Of a DNA stretch of 38,440 nt, positions 16,008 through 22,788 are shown piece after piece. Source of the DNA: CBDDBX01 sp965225955 (GTDB taxonomy: Bacteria > Acidobacteriota > Aminicenantia > UBA2199); assembly GCA_965225955.1 (NCBI GenBank), contig CBDDBX010000028.1, positions 1 through 38,440 of the forward strand, in the 5' to 3' direction. The notes beneath the pieces are model-generated. The model was not told where the DNA came from and ran no database searches. It was given only the letters and a program-made list of their open reading frames with translations. Numbering within the stretch: position 1 is the stretch's first letter; the number at the start of each line of letters is the position of its first letter. A program made the translations under genes and the position numbers.

Positions 16008-18650
16008 ATGGTGAAGGTTCTTTGGTTAATTGTTATTTTATTTCTGTTTCACTTTACTCTCATGGGTAAGGTTAAAAAAGGGAAAGATGTAAAAGCTGTC
16101 TATGCAACAGAAAAAATAGTTATGGACGGTAAACTTAGTGAAAAAGTATGGCAGCGTAGTGGAGTAAACTCTTTTGTCCAGTCTATGCCTTCAGATGGGG
16201 CAAATGCTACAGAAAAGACTGAAGTATGGGTGAGTTATGATAAAGATTCTCTCTATATTGCAGCAAGGTTGTACGATAGTGAGCCTCAAAAGATTTCACA
16301 GCTTCTGACAAGGCGGGATAACTATGTGGAAACAGATAAGTTTGTTGTAGCTGTAGATCCATATTTTGATAAGAGAAGTGGCTTCGAGTTTGTTGTAAGT
16401 GCTGCAGGATCAGTAATTGATAAAGCTCTGTATAATGATGAATTTACTGATTGGTCCTGGGATGGAATCTGGGAAGCTGAAACTTCAATTGATGATAAAG
16501 GCTGGTGTGTTGAAATAAGAATTCCTTTTAGTCAGCTCCGTTTTAAGGATAAGAAAGAGTATACCTGGGGAATAAACTTTAAAAGATTTATTCAGAGGAA
16601 AAAAGAGTGGGATATGTATTCCTGGAGTTCAAGAGAAGAGAGTGGCTATGTTTCACATTTTGCAAAACTAAAAGGTCTGAAAAATATTAATACCAGAAGA
16701 AAAGTTGAACTTGTACCTTATGTTGTGGGAAAAGCAGCTTATGAACCTTCTGAAGCAGATAATCCTTTTAAAACAGGTAAAGAGTACTCTCTGAACGGAG
16801 GGCTTGATGCTAAGGTCGGTTTACCAGGGAATTTAACTCTGGATCTTACTGTAAACCCGGATTTCGGGCAGGTAGAGGTGGATCCTGCAAGAATAAATCT
16901 TAGTGCTTCTGAAAGCTACTATCAGGAAAAGAGGCCCTTTTTTATTGAAGGAGCCAGTATCTTCAGATTCGGAAGAGGAGGTGCCAACAGAAACCTTGGA
17001 GCAAACTGGGGTAACCCCAGCTTCTTTTACAGTAGAAGAATAGGAAGATCTCCTCAGGGGGGAGTAGATACAGACGGGAACTATAAAACTCCAGATGCGA
17101 CAACAATTCTGGGAGCTGCAAAAGTAACAGGTAAGATAGGGAAAGGCTGGAACTTTGGAGCTCTCTCGGCATTAACTGCAAGAGAGTATGCAGATATAGA
17201 TAATAGTGGTGTAAGATCAACTCAGGAAGTGGAGCCATCTTCTTTCTATGGAGTAATCAGAGCACAGAAAGAATTTTCAGAAGGGCGTCATGGTCTTGGT
17301 TTTATTGCTACATCTGTTATGCGTGATCTGAGAACCAGCAGCCTGAAAGAGAGCCTGGCTTCCCGCAGTATGACTTTTGGAATCGATGGCTGGACCTTTC
17401 TTGGAAAAGATAAAACCTGGGTTATCAGCGGATGGTTTGGCGGATCAAATGTAAAAGGCTCCAAAGAGAAGATTGCAGATCTGCAGCAATCATATCCTCA
17501 CTACTATCAGAGACCTGATGCAGGACATGTAACGTATAATCCCAACCGCACATCTTTAAATGGATGGGCCGGAAGACTTACTCTTAATAAGCAGAAAGGT
17601 AAATTCCTTTTTAATGCGGCTCTCGGAGCAATTTCACCAGGGTTCGATTCAAGAGATATGGGATTCATGTGGGACGGTGATGTTATAAATGGGCATGTTA
17701 TGATGGGATATCAGACTTTTGAGCCGGGTAAAATCTTCAGAAGATGGAGTGCGGAACTCATAACTCAGAGGAATTACGATTTTGATGGAAATAAAATTGG
17801 AGAGCAGAGAGCTATTCTTCTCTCTTCCTTTGAATTTCTGAATTACTGGGGGGGCTTTCTTGAAGTAAGTCTGCAGCCTGAAGCCCTCAGCAGGGATAAT
17901 ACCAGAGGCGGACCTTTAATGCTGACTCCTTCAGGAGGTAATTACTTTCTTATGCTCAGAACAGATCGCAGGAATCCGGTTACAGTATATATGCATGCAG
18001 GAACATGGCAGAGCAAGTCAGGGTCATATAACTGGAGGTTATCACCTGAAGTTGAGTTCAAACTGGGCAGTAATATCACCCTGGGAATAGAGCCGTCTTA
18101 TCGCTATAACTTCAGTGATGCTCAATGGGTAACTGCAGTAGATGATGTCGCCCAGACAGATACTTATGGAAAACGTTATATTTTTGGCCAGATGGAGAGA
18201 AAGGAGTTTTCATGTAGTATAAGGTTTAACTGGATATTTTCTCCCAAAATGAGTCTTCAGGCATTTATACAACCTTTTATATCATCCGGTGCATACAGGA
18301 ATTTTAAAGAGCTGGCAAAACCCGAAACATATAGTTTCAATCACTATGGGAAAGGTGGATCAACAATATCTGAAGGAGATGAAGGATATACTATAGATCC
18401 AGATGGAAACGGTTCTGTTGAGAGCTTTACAATAAGTAATCCCGATTATAGTTATAAATCTCTGAGAAGTACAGTGGTATTTCGCTGGGAATATGATCCG
18501 GGTTCGACTTTCTATCTGGTGTGGACACAGAGAAGGTCAGATGACTCACATCCCGGCCGCTTCAGGTTTGGAAGAGATTTCAGGGATATGCTGAAAGCAG
18601 ATGGGGAGAATATCTTTATGATGAAATTTACCTATAGATTTAATTTATAA
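16008..18650 (+). CDS. CBM9-like/DUF5916 outer-membrane protein
   Basis: An 880-residue exported protein. The signal peptide occupies about residues 1-20. A family-9 carbohydrate-binding-like domain lies at about 28-220, with KIVMDGKLSEKVWQ, VWVSYDKDSLYIAARLYD and GWCVEIRIPFSQLRFKD. The DUF5916 region follows from about 240, with LDLTVNPDFGQVEVDPARIN and YYQEKRPFFIEGASIF, and the last 400 residues are amphipathic strands ending in an aromatic-containing terminus (KFTYRFNL), as in an outer-membrane barrel. Members occur in Bacteroidota, Acidobacteriota and relatives. The substrate is unknown; the neighbours give no hint. GGAGG lies before the ATG, and a hairpin follows the stop. Confidence 0.88.
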   Translation: MVKVLWLIVILFLFHFTLMGKVKKGKDVKAVYATEKIVMDGKLSEKVWQRSGVNSFVQSMPSDGANATEKTEVWVSYDKDSLYIAARLYDSEPQKISQLLTRRDNYVETDKFVVAVDPYFDKRSGFEFVVSAAGSVIDKALYNDEFTDWSWDGIWEAETSIDDKGWCVEIRIPFSQLRFKDKKEYTWGINFKRFIQRKKEWDMYSWSSREESGYVSHFAKLKGLKNINTRRKVELVPYVVGKAAYEPSEADNPFKTGKEYSLNGGLDAKVGLPGNLTLDLTVNPDFGQVEVDPARINLSASESYYQEKRPFFIEGASIFRFGRGGANRNLGANWGNPSFFYSRRIGRSPQGGVDTDGNYKTPDATTILGAAKVTGKIGKGWNFGALSALTAREYADIDNSGVRSTQEVEPSSFYGVIRAQKEFSEGRHGLGFIATSVMRDLRTSSLKESLASRSMTFGIDGWTFLGKDKTWVISGWFGGSNVKGSKEKIADLQQSYPHYYQRPDAGHVTYNPNRTSLNGWAGRLTLNKQKGKFLFNAALGAISPGFDSRDMGFMWDGDVINGHVMMGYQTFEPGKIFRRWSAELITQRNYDFDGNKIGEQRAILLSSFEFLNYWGGFLEVSLQPEALSRDNTRGGPLMLTPSGGNYFLMLRTDRRNPVTVYMHAGTWQSKSGSYNWRLSPEVEFKLGSNITLGIEPSYRYNFSDAQWVTAVDDVAQTDTYGKRYIFGQMERKEFSCSIRFNWIFSPKMSLQAFIQPFISSGAYRNFKELAKPETYSFNHYGKGGSTISEGDEGYTIDPDGNGSVESFTISNPDYSYKSLRSTVVFRWEYDPGSTFYLVWTQRRSDDSHPGRFRFGRDFRDMLKADGENIFMMKFTYRFNL

Positions 18651-18674
18651 AAAATAAAAAGATAAAAACAGGCA

Positions 18675-18716
18675 AGGGCAAACACAGAAAGATATATCTT
18701 CTCTGTGATTGTCCCT
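18675..18716 (+). terminator. Stem-loop after the DUF5916 gene
   Basis: The left arm AGGGCAAACACAGA (18675-18688) pairs with TCTGTGATTGTCCCT (18702-18716) with one bulge and one mismatch. It lies 25 bases after the stop. There is only a weak T-rich follow-on, GTTTTGTTT. Confidence 0.6.
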
Positions 18717-18934
18717 GCAGATACTGTTTTGTTTAAACCAGTTTGTTTTAATGGATTTCCAGAATCTTATTTATTTATGTTATCTTCAGAACTTTCAATG
18801 TTTCTTCTATAAAATTTTTTTTACTTATCCTGAATTACGAAAAAAAAACGTATAAAAATTTATATAAAGAAGTTTGTGAAATTTTTTTGTTTAGTTATTA
18901 TATCTAAATAAGATTTAAAGTGTTCAGGGGGAAC

Positions 18935-19252
18935 ATGAAAAGACAGTTGCTGGTTATGTTCTGGATTATTTCAGTTATTCTGCCTTTTTACCTGTTTTAT
19001 AAAAAGTTCATTAATTGGGGCAGGGGATTTCAGATTTGTTTTCAGGAAGAAATTTATGCAGTAATCTGTTATGTGAAATTACATCAGGGGCTGAAATATG
19101 TTCACTTGAGAGTTTCTTTATTCTATTTGTATTGTAAGCCAATAGAATTTATTGACAATATATATTTAAATATCCGGCAGAAGGGGGAAGTTATGATAAG
19201 AGAAATTGTCTATATAGAACAGTCTGTCATACAGGAATCAATGATTAAGTAG
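18935..19252 (+). CDS. Small protein with a signal-like N-terminus, unknown
   Basis: A 105-residue frame starting at an ATG preceded by AGGGGG at six bases. The first 17 residues, MKRQLLVMFWIISVILP, resemble the signal peptide of the next small gene (MRKKLLVVFFVVLMILP), with identical L5, L6, V7, F9, I15, L16 and P17. The rest is rich in Ile, Tyr and Lys and has four cysteines, but lacks the conserved C-terminal motif of the peptides downstream. The long AT-rich gap upstream (18717-18934) holds no other gene. It may be a diverged or damaged first member of the peptide array, or a chance frame. Confidence 0.4.
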   Translation: MKRQLLVMFWIISVILPFYLFYKKFINWGRGFQICFQEEIYAVICYVKLHQGLKYVHLRVSLFYLYCKPIEFIDNIYLNIRQKGEVMIREIVYIEQSVIQESMIK

Positions 19253-19313
19253 AAAGGGGTACTTTTGAGTTGTGCATTTCAATCTGATAACAATTGATCT
19301 GTCTGAAATGTAT

Positions 19314-19343
19314 AAGTTTTTTTAAAGAGAATTAAATAAAGAG
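19314..19343 (+). repeat. Leader repeat, copy 1 of 4 (diverged)
   Basis: AAGTTTTTTTAAAGAGAATT followed by AAATAAAGAG. It matches the core AAGTTTGTTTAAAAGAGAAT of the later copies and ends eight bases before the start of the frameshifted peptide gene. Confidence 0.6.
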
Positions 19344-19350
19344 ATTAGTG

Positions 19351-19504
19351 ATGAGAAAAAAATTATTAGTAGTCTTTTTTGTCGTATTGATGATTTTACC
19401 AGTAACTTCCTGGTCAATTAAATGCGTGCCTCGAAGTTGCGAAAACACCTGAACCATGTTTTGAACAATATTATGAATGTGTCAGGAGAGGATATTTTAG
19501 TTAA
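19351..19504 (+). pseudogene. Exported Cys-peptide gene with one frameshift
   Basis: The frame from the ATG encodes a clear signal peptide (MRKKLLVVFFVVLMILP) and stops after 33 residues at 19452. If the run AAAA at 19442-19445 is shortened by one A, the frame continues to TAA at 19504, giving a 50-residue product ending PEPCFEQYYECVRRGYFS. That C-terminus carries P-x2-C-x3-Y-x2-C-x4-Y-x2-stop, the same as the next two small genes. Such a match in a second frame is unlikely by chance, so this is either a broken peptide gene or a sequencing error in the A run. The restored product would have cysteines in the pattern C-x4-C-x5-C-x6-C. Confidence 0.65.
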
Positions 19505-19548
19505 AGTAGGAGTTTAAAATAAAGTGTCGGCACCTTGTTTGTTTCCTT

Positions 19549-19581
19549 AAAGTTTGTTTAAAAGAGAATTTTAAAAAGGAG
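19549..19581 (+). repeat. Leader repeat, copy 2 of 4
   Basis: AAAGTTTGTTTAAAAGAGAA then TTTTAAAAAGGAG. It supplies the AGGAG site of the intact peptide gene. An upstream part GTCGGCACC (19527-19535) also resembles GTGCCGGCGCC before copy 4. Confidence 0.75.
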
Positions 19582-19590
19582 TTAAGAATT

Positions 19591-19758
19591 ATGAAAAAGA
19601 TTTTAGTTTTGTGTTTCGTTATTTCAATGTTTCTACCAATACTTCATGCAGAAGGTAATTGTCAGAAATTGTTTGATGATTGCATGCTATTAGGAGCTGA
19701 ACCAACTTTGTGCCATATTTTCTATGAAGAGTGTATGGCTAATACTTATGGTGGATAG
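19591..19758 (+). CDS. Exported 55-residue four-cysteine peptide, intact array member
   Basis: A short gene with AGGAG nine bases before its ATG. Residues 1-20 form a signal peptide (MKKILVLCFVISMFLP, then ILHA before the likely cut). The mature peptide of about 35 residues has four cysteines in the symmetrical pattern C-x6-C-x9-C-x6-C. It ends PTLCHIFYEECMANTYGG, which fits P-x2-C-x3-Y-x2-C-x4-Y-x2-stop shared with both neighbours. The spacing suits two helices joined by two disulfides. I do not recognise the family. The array precedes a CxxC thioredoxin-fold protein and a propeller protein on the same strand, so oxidation or sensing of these peptides is a reasonable guess. Confidence 0.7.
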   Translation: MKKILVLCFVISMFLPILHAEGNCQKLFDDCMLLGAEPTLCHIFYEECMANTYGG

Positions 19759-19778
19759 TCAGAGAACCAGAATATGGT

Positions 19779-19811
19779 TAAGTTTGTTTAAAAGAGAATT
19801 TTAACAAAGAG
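19779..19811 (+). repeat. Leader repeat, copy 3 of 4
   Basis: TAAGTTTGTTTAAAAGAGAA then TTTTAACAAAGAG. It is identical to copy 2 over 25 bases (AAGTTTG through TTTTAA) and lies 230 bases after it, so peptide gene and leader were duplicated together. Confidence 0.8.
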
Positions 19812-19814
19812 CGA

Positions 19815-19843
19815 CATTATGAAGAAAAAATTTCTTCATAATG
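19815..19843. repeat. Perfect 13-bp inverted repeat over a start codon
   Basis: The left arm CATTATGAAGAAA (19815-19827) is the exact reverse complement of 19831-19843, with AAA between. The arm contains the start codon of the truncated peptide gene, so in RNA the ATG would be sealed in a hairpin. Confidence 0.85.
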
Positions 19844-19908
19844 TAATTGCTCCTGAATTATGCTACGTCGAGTATACGGCGTGTAAGAGCCGTTCTTATT
19901 TTAATTGA
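19819..19908 (+). pseudogene. Truncated member of the Cys-peptide array
   Basis: A 29-residue frame, MKKKFLHN followed by VIA and the conserved end PELCYVEYTACKSRSYFN. The C-terminus fits P-x2-C-x3-Y-x2-C-x4-Y-x2-stop exactly. Compared with the intact copy it lacks the hydrophobic core of the signal peptide and the first cysteine pair, so it could not be exported in the usual way. The missing part is replaced by a perfect inverted repeat at the start codon, which suggests a deletion by strand slippage at a palindrome. Its ribosome-binding site is weak (AGAG). It may still be expressed, but I regard it as a relic. Confidence 0.6.
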
Positions 19909-19950
19909 GGGGTAAGATTACGTTCAGGTGCCGGCGCCTTTTACTTCTTT

Positions 19951-19980
19951 AAAGTTTGTTTGAAGATAATAGAACAGGAG
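19951..19980 (+). repeat. Leader repeat, copy 4 of 4
   Basis: AAAGTTTGTTTGAAGATAAT then AGAACAGGAG, before the thioredoxin-fold gene. The preceding GTGCCGGCGCC (19928-19938) and TTTAAAG match the region before copy 2. Sharing this leader ties the gene to the peptide array. Confidence 0.65.
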
Positions 19981-19985
19981 GGAAA

Positions 19986-20432
19986 ATGAATGTTCCGGTT
20001 TTTTTGATATTTTTATTTTCTACAGCTGGATTTGGATTTTGTGATTACAAACTACCGGATAACTGGGAAACTGTTACTCATGAAGGCTTCAGTTGGGAGG
20101 ATTATAAGTTTGACAGTAATAATGAAGCTCTGGTGCTTGTATTCAGAGCCAGAGACTGTATGGGGTGCATAAAGAAAGTTATTGATACTCTGAAAGCTGA
20201 TGGCAGGGAATTTATAGGAATAGCAGGATATATGAAAGAGAGAGAACTTTTCGGAATAAATACCTCTTTAAAAGATCACCGGAGTAAAATTCTACGGGAT
20301 CAGAAATATAGACTCATAAGATCCCTGAAGTTAAGAAAAACTCCGGTATTACTAATATTAAACCGTAAACTGGAGTATAAGTTTGCAGATGAAAAGCTCA
20401 ATAGTAAATATCTTGAAGAGGAAGACGGATGA
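19986..20432 (+). CDS. Exported thioredoxin-fold protein with CMGC motif
   Basis: A 148-residue protein starting at the ATG with AGGAGG five bases upstream; a longer frame from 19956 lacks such a site. Residues 1-18 form a signal peptide. The redox pair is Cys58-Met-Gly-Cys61 after strand ALVLVFRARD, and a Thr119-Pro120 pair before VLLIL matches the cis-proline site opposite the CxxC in thioredoxin folds. The region between is consistent with one such domain. It probably acts on cysteines outside the cytoplasm. It shares a leader repeat with the peptide array upstream and overlaps the propeller gene by 4 bp. Its direct partner is not shown by sequence; the four-cysteine peptides are the obvious candidates. 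Confidence 0.75.
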   Translation: MNVPVFLIFLFSTAGFGFCDYKLPDNWETVTHEGFSWEDYKFDSNNEALVLVFRARDCMGCIKKVIDTLKADGREFIGIAGYMKERELFGINTSLKDHRSKILRDQKYRLIRSLKLRKTPVLLILNRKLEYKFADEKLNSKYLEEEDG

Positions 20433-21349
20433 CAATATTACTTATTATTTCTTTTATGATTTTTGGTGCAGGCAAAGCAGATAAACAACTTTCTATTAAA
20501 ACCGATAGTGATAACGGTCTTTATAAAATAAGAGATGTTGCTCTGGTTGGAGATAAGATATATCTTCTGGACTCCGGTAATGGCAGAGTCGTTATTTTTT
20601 CAGATAAAGGCAGATTACTAGACACTTTTTCTGATATGGGTGAAGGGGAAGGAGAACTATATAACCCTTCAACTATGTGTATTATGAATAATGGTGAGTT
20701 GTGGATTACCGATACAGATAATGGCAGGGTTTCTGTTTTTAAGAATAGAAAATTTATCAGGAATATTAAGATAAAATCTATTGATTCCCCCTGCGATATA
20801 ATTGATATGGGGAGTGGTGTTGTTGTTAATAACACAACTCTCAAAAAAAAATCAGAACTGGTAGCTCTTCTGGACTATTCCGGTAATTTACTTAAATACA
20901 TAAAAGGAGGAGTATCAGTCTCCCCCAAAGTGGATACTTTCTGGAATGCCAATTCTCTTATAAAGCTATCTGATAAGAGCTTTCTTATGGGTTTTAAATT
21001 TTACAATATTCTTAAAAAAGTTGAATTCGGAAAAAATATAAAAACCCTTGATATGAAGGACTTTTACCCGCACCATAAGAAAAAGGTCAAAGAAGGTGTG
21101 TTTATACCTGGAGGGTATTGTTCTACAGCTTTCTGCAAAGGACCCGGAAATAGTGTACTTATAGTTAAATGTGATTATAAACTTAAGAGATGCAGAAAGG
21201 TTCTGGAGTTTGATATTGACCGGATGAGAGTAAAAAAGGAGACGATCTTTCAGTCTGAAAATTCAATTCGCAGGCTTAGGTATTATGAGGACAGGAAAAT
21301 TCTTGCACTGGTTTTCGGGAATGATCAGGTTGAGTTGTATCGTTATTAA
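20429..21349 (+). CDS. Exported six-bladed beta-propeller protein (NHL-like)
   Basis: A 306-residue protein with a short N-terminal hydrophobic segment (about 1-16) and repeated propeller strands: IYLLDSGNGRVVIFSDKGRL (about 50-70) and LWITDTDNGRVSVFKNRKF (about 93-111) are NHL-type blade signatures with a D-[ST]-x-N-G-R-V core. Later blades are more diverged. A cysteine-containing stretch near residues 230-255 includes CSTAFC and CDYKLKRC. Such propellers usually bind peptides or proteins. In Bacteroides, similar propellers lie beside small exported peptides and thioredoxin-type proteins, as I recall; the same trio is seen here. The start overlaps the stop of the thioredoxin-fold gene. Confidence 0.78.
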   Translation: MTILLIISFMIFGAGKADKQLSIKTDSDNGLYKIRDVALVGDKIYLLDSGNGRVVIFSDKGRLLDTFSDMGEGEGELYNPSTMCIMNNGELWITDTDNGRVSVFKNRKFIRNIKIKSIDSPCDIIDMGSGVVVNNTTLKKKSELVALLDYSGNLLKYIKGGVSVSPKVDTFWNANSLIKLSDKSFLMGFKFYNILKKVEFGKNIKTLDMKDFYPHHKKKVKEGVFIPGGYCSTAFCKGPGNSVLIVKCDYKLKRCRKVLEFDIDRMRVKKETIFQSENSIRRLRYYEDRKILALVFGNDQVELYRY

Positions 21350-21429
21350 TAGGTATGTATTTATATAAATTCCAGGAAAATATATTCTCTCTTTAAAAGG
21401 CTGATAAGTCTGTAAATATTGACGAAAAA

Positions 21430-21487
21430 GACTTTCGATAAGCGAAAACCTGCATAGACTAACATAGACTTGCAAGGACATACACAG
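21430..21487. repeat. Dispersed intergenic repeat, copy 1
   Basis: This stretch reads GACTTTCGATAAGC, then GCATAGACTAACATAGACT and TGCAAGGACATACACAG. It is a diverged copy of 29508-29563 (CCTTCGACAAGC, then AACAGACAAACACAGACA and TGCACAGG). GGACATACACAG at 21476-21487 also recurs inverted at 29588-29599. Confidence 0.5.
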
Positions 21488-21510
21488 TGGAGATAGAGTT
21501 AACTTATTAT

Positions 21511-21727
21511 GGCTCTTGGTAAAGCAGAGCGATGGTATAGGTGATTATGAGCAGGCAAAGAGTTTTGCCTCAAATCCTTTAATAACAATAAAACAGTGAA
21601 TTAATTCCATCAATAATATTCTTAAAAAAATATTTTTCCCGTGGCTTCATGAAGATTCACCAAACATTGATATCAGTAGTGGAGTGGCATTTTATCTGAA
21701 TAAGTCAATGAATGATGTGAGGTGTTA
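21511..21727 (+). pseudogene. Decayed coding remnant
   Basis: Between the propeller gene and the sugar operon lies 520 bp with no intact gene. From 21511 a start (MALGKAERWYR) shifts by one frame into GDYEQAKSFASNPLITIKQ. After a TGA at 21598 the frame continues with INSINNILKKIFFPWLHEDS and ends ISSGVAFYLNKSMNDVRC with stop at 21727. The codon use resembles that of the neighbours and WYxGDYEQA recalls a TPR helix. I cannot name the parent gene. Confidence 0.35.
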
Positions 21728-21802
21728 AGATTATCAGGTGTTTATTTCCGGTTTGGGTAATCAAATATCCTGATTAATCCATGATTAGAGAAGGGAAATC
21801 TA

Positions 21803-21830
21803 TTGTATGTGATGTTTTTTTTTATATAAT
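21803..21830 (+). promoter_or_regulatory. Promoter of the amino-sugar operon
   Basis: A perfect -10, TATAAT (21825-21830), lies 16 bases after TTGTAT, a weak -35. Transcription would start near 21837, about 37 bases before the first gene. A T-run occupies the spacer. Confidence 0.5.
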
Positions 21831-21873
21831 AGCAGATTAGGCTGTAAAGCAAATCCAAAATGAAGGTATGAGT

Positions 21874-22788
21874 ATGATTAAACCCACACTTCTAGTTCTT
21901 GCTGCCGGTATGGGAAGCCGGTATGGTGGTCTGAAGCAGATCGATTCTGTAGGTCCTCATGGAGAGGCTATTATCGACTACTCAGTGTTTGATGCTGTAA
22001 AATCAGGTTTTGGTAAAGTTGTTTTTCTTATCAGAGCGGAGATTGAAGCGGAGTTTCGTAAACATATAGGTAAACCCTTTGAGAAACATATAGATGTAGA
22101 TTATGCTTTTCAGGAAATAGATAATCTGCCGGATGGTTTTGTATGCCCCAATGACAGAGTCAAACCCTGGGGGACAGGACATGCTGTACTATGTGCAGAG
22201 AAATATATTGATACCCCTTTTGCGGTAATAAATGGGGACGATTTTTACGGAAGAGAGGGAATCAGTGCCATTGGATCATGGCTTGCAGCATCTTCTGCTG
22301 TTTCAACAGATTACTCAATGGTTGGATATACCTTAAGAAATACCCTGTCTGATAATGGAACCGTATCCAGGGGAATCTGCGATTTATCTCCAGATGGGTA
22401 TCTGCTGGATGTTGTTGAGAGAACAGCCATTGAAAAATCCGGTAAAGGAGCTGTTGCACGTATGGAGAACGGTGAAGATATCTCTTTTACAGGTGATGAA
22501 GCTGTATCTCTGAACCTTTTTGGTTTCACTCCGTCACTTTTTGGATATCTGAAAGAAGAGTTCCGCAGATTTCTGGAAAAGAGTATAGATATTCCTAAAT
22601 CTGAATTCTATATACCGGGAGTTGTGGATACTCTGATTAAAAGCAACAAAGCTACAATGAAGGTACTGCGTTCTTCAGGTGACTGGTTTGGTATTACTTA
22701 TAGTGAAGATAAACCACAGGTTATCAGTAAAATTGAAGATATGATTAACCGGGGTATATATCCTGAAAAGCTGTGGAGTAATAAGTGA
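21874..22788 (+). CDS. Sugar-1-phosphate nucleotidyltransferase
   Basis: A 304-residue member of the NTP-transferase family that joins a sugar 1-phosphate to a nucleotide. The N-terminal nucleotide loop is LVLAAGMGSRYGGLKQ, and AVINGDDFYG near residue 115 carries the metal-binding Asp. I take the ATG at 21874 because AAGG lies seven bases before it; the ATG at 21868 is too close to that site. It is the first gene of an operon: the kinase start overlaps its stop by 4 bp. With a sugar 1-kinase next door, the likely product is a UDP-N-acetylhexosamine. The exact sugar and nucleotide are not shown by sequence. Confidence 0.85.
   Translation: MIKPTLLVLAAGMGSRYGGLKQIDSVGPHGEAIIDYSVFDAVKSGFGKVVFLIRAEIEAEFRKHIGKPFEKHIDVDYAFQEIDNLPDGFVCPNDRVKPWGTGHAVLCAEKYIDTPFAVINGDDFYGREGISAIGSWLAASSAVSTDYSMVGYTLRNTLSDNGTVSRGICDLSPDGYLLDVVERTAIEKSGKGAVARMENGEDISFTGDEAVSLNLFGFTPSLFGYLKEEFRRFLEKSIDIPKSEFYIPGVVDTLIKSNKATMKVLRSSGDWFGITYSEDKPQVISKIEDMINRGIYPEKLWSNK

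Noticed and set aside
19928..19938. GTGCCGGCGCC as a restriction-like or operator palindrome
   Set aside because: The related site at 19525 (GTGTCGGCACC) is not a perfect palindrome, and both fit better as part of the duplicated leader.
19314..19980. A CRISPR-like array, because of regularly spaced repeats
   Set aside because: The repeats are only about 30 bp apart by about 230 bp, the intervening DNA is related rather than unique, and each repeat is a gene leader.
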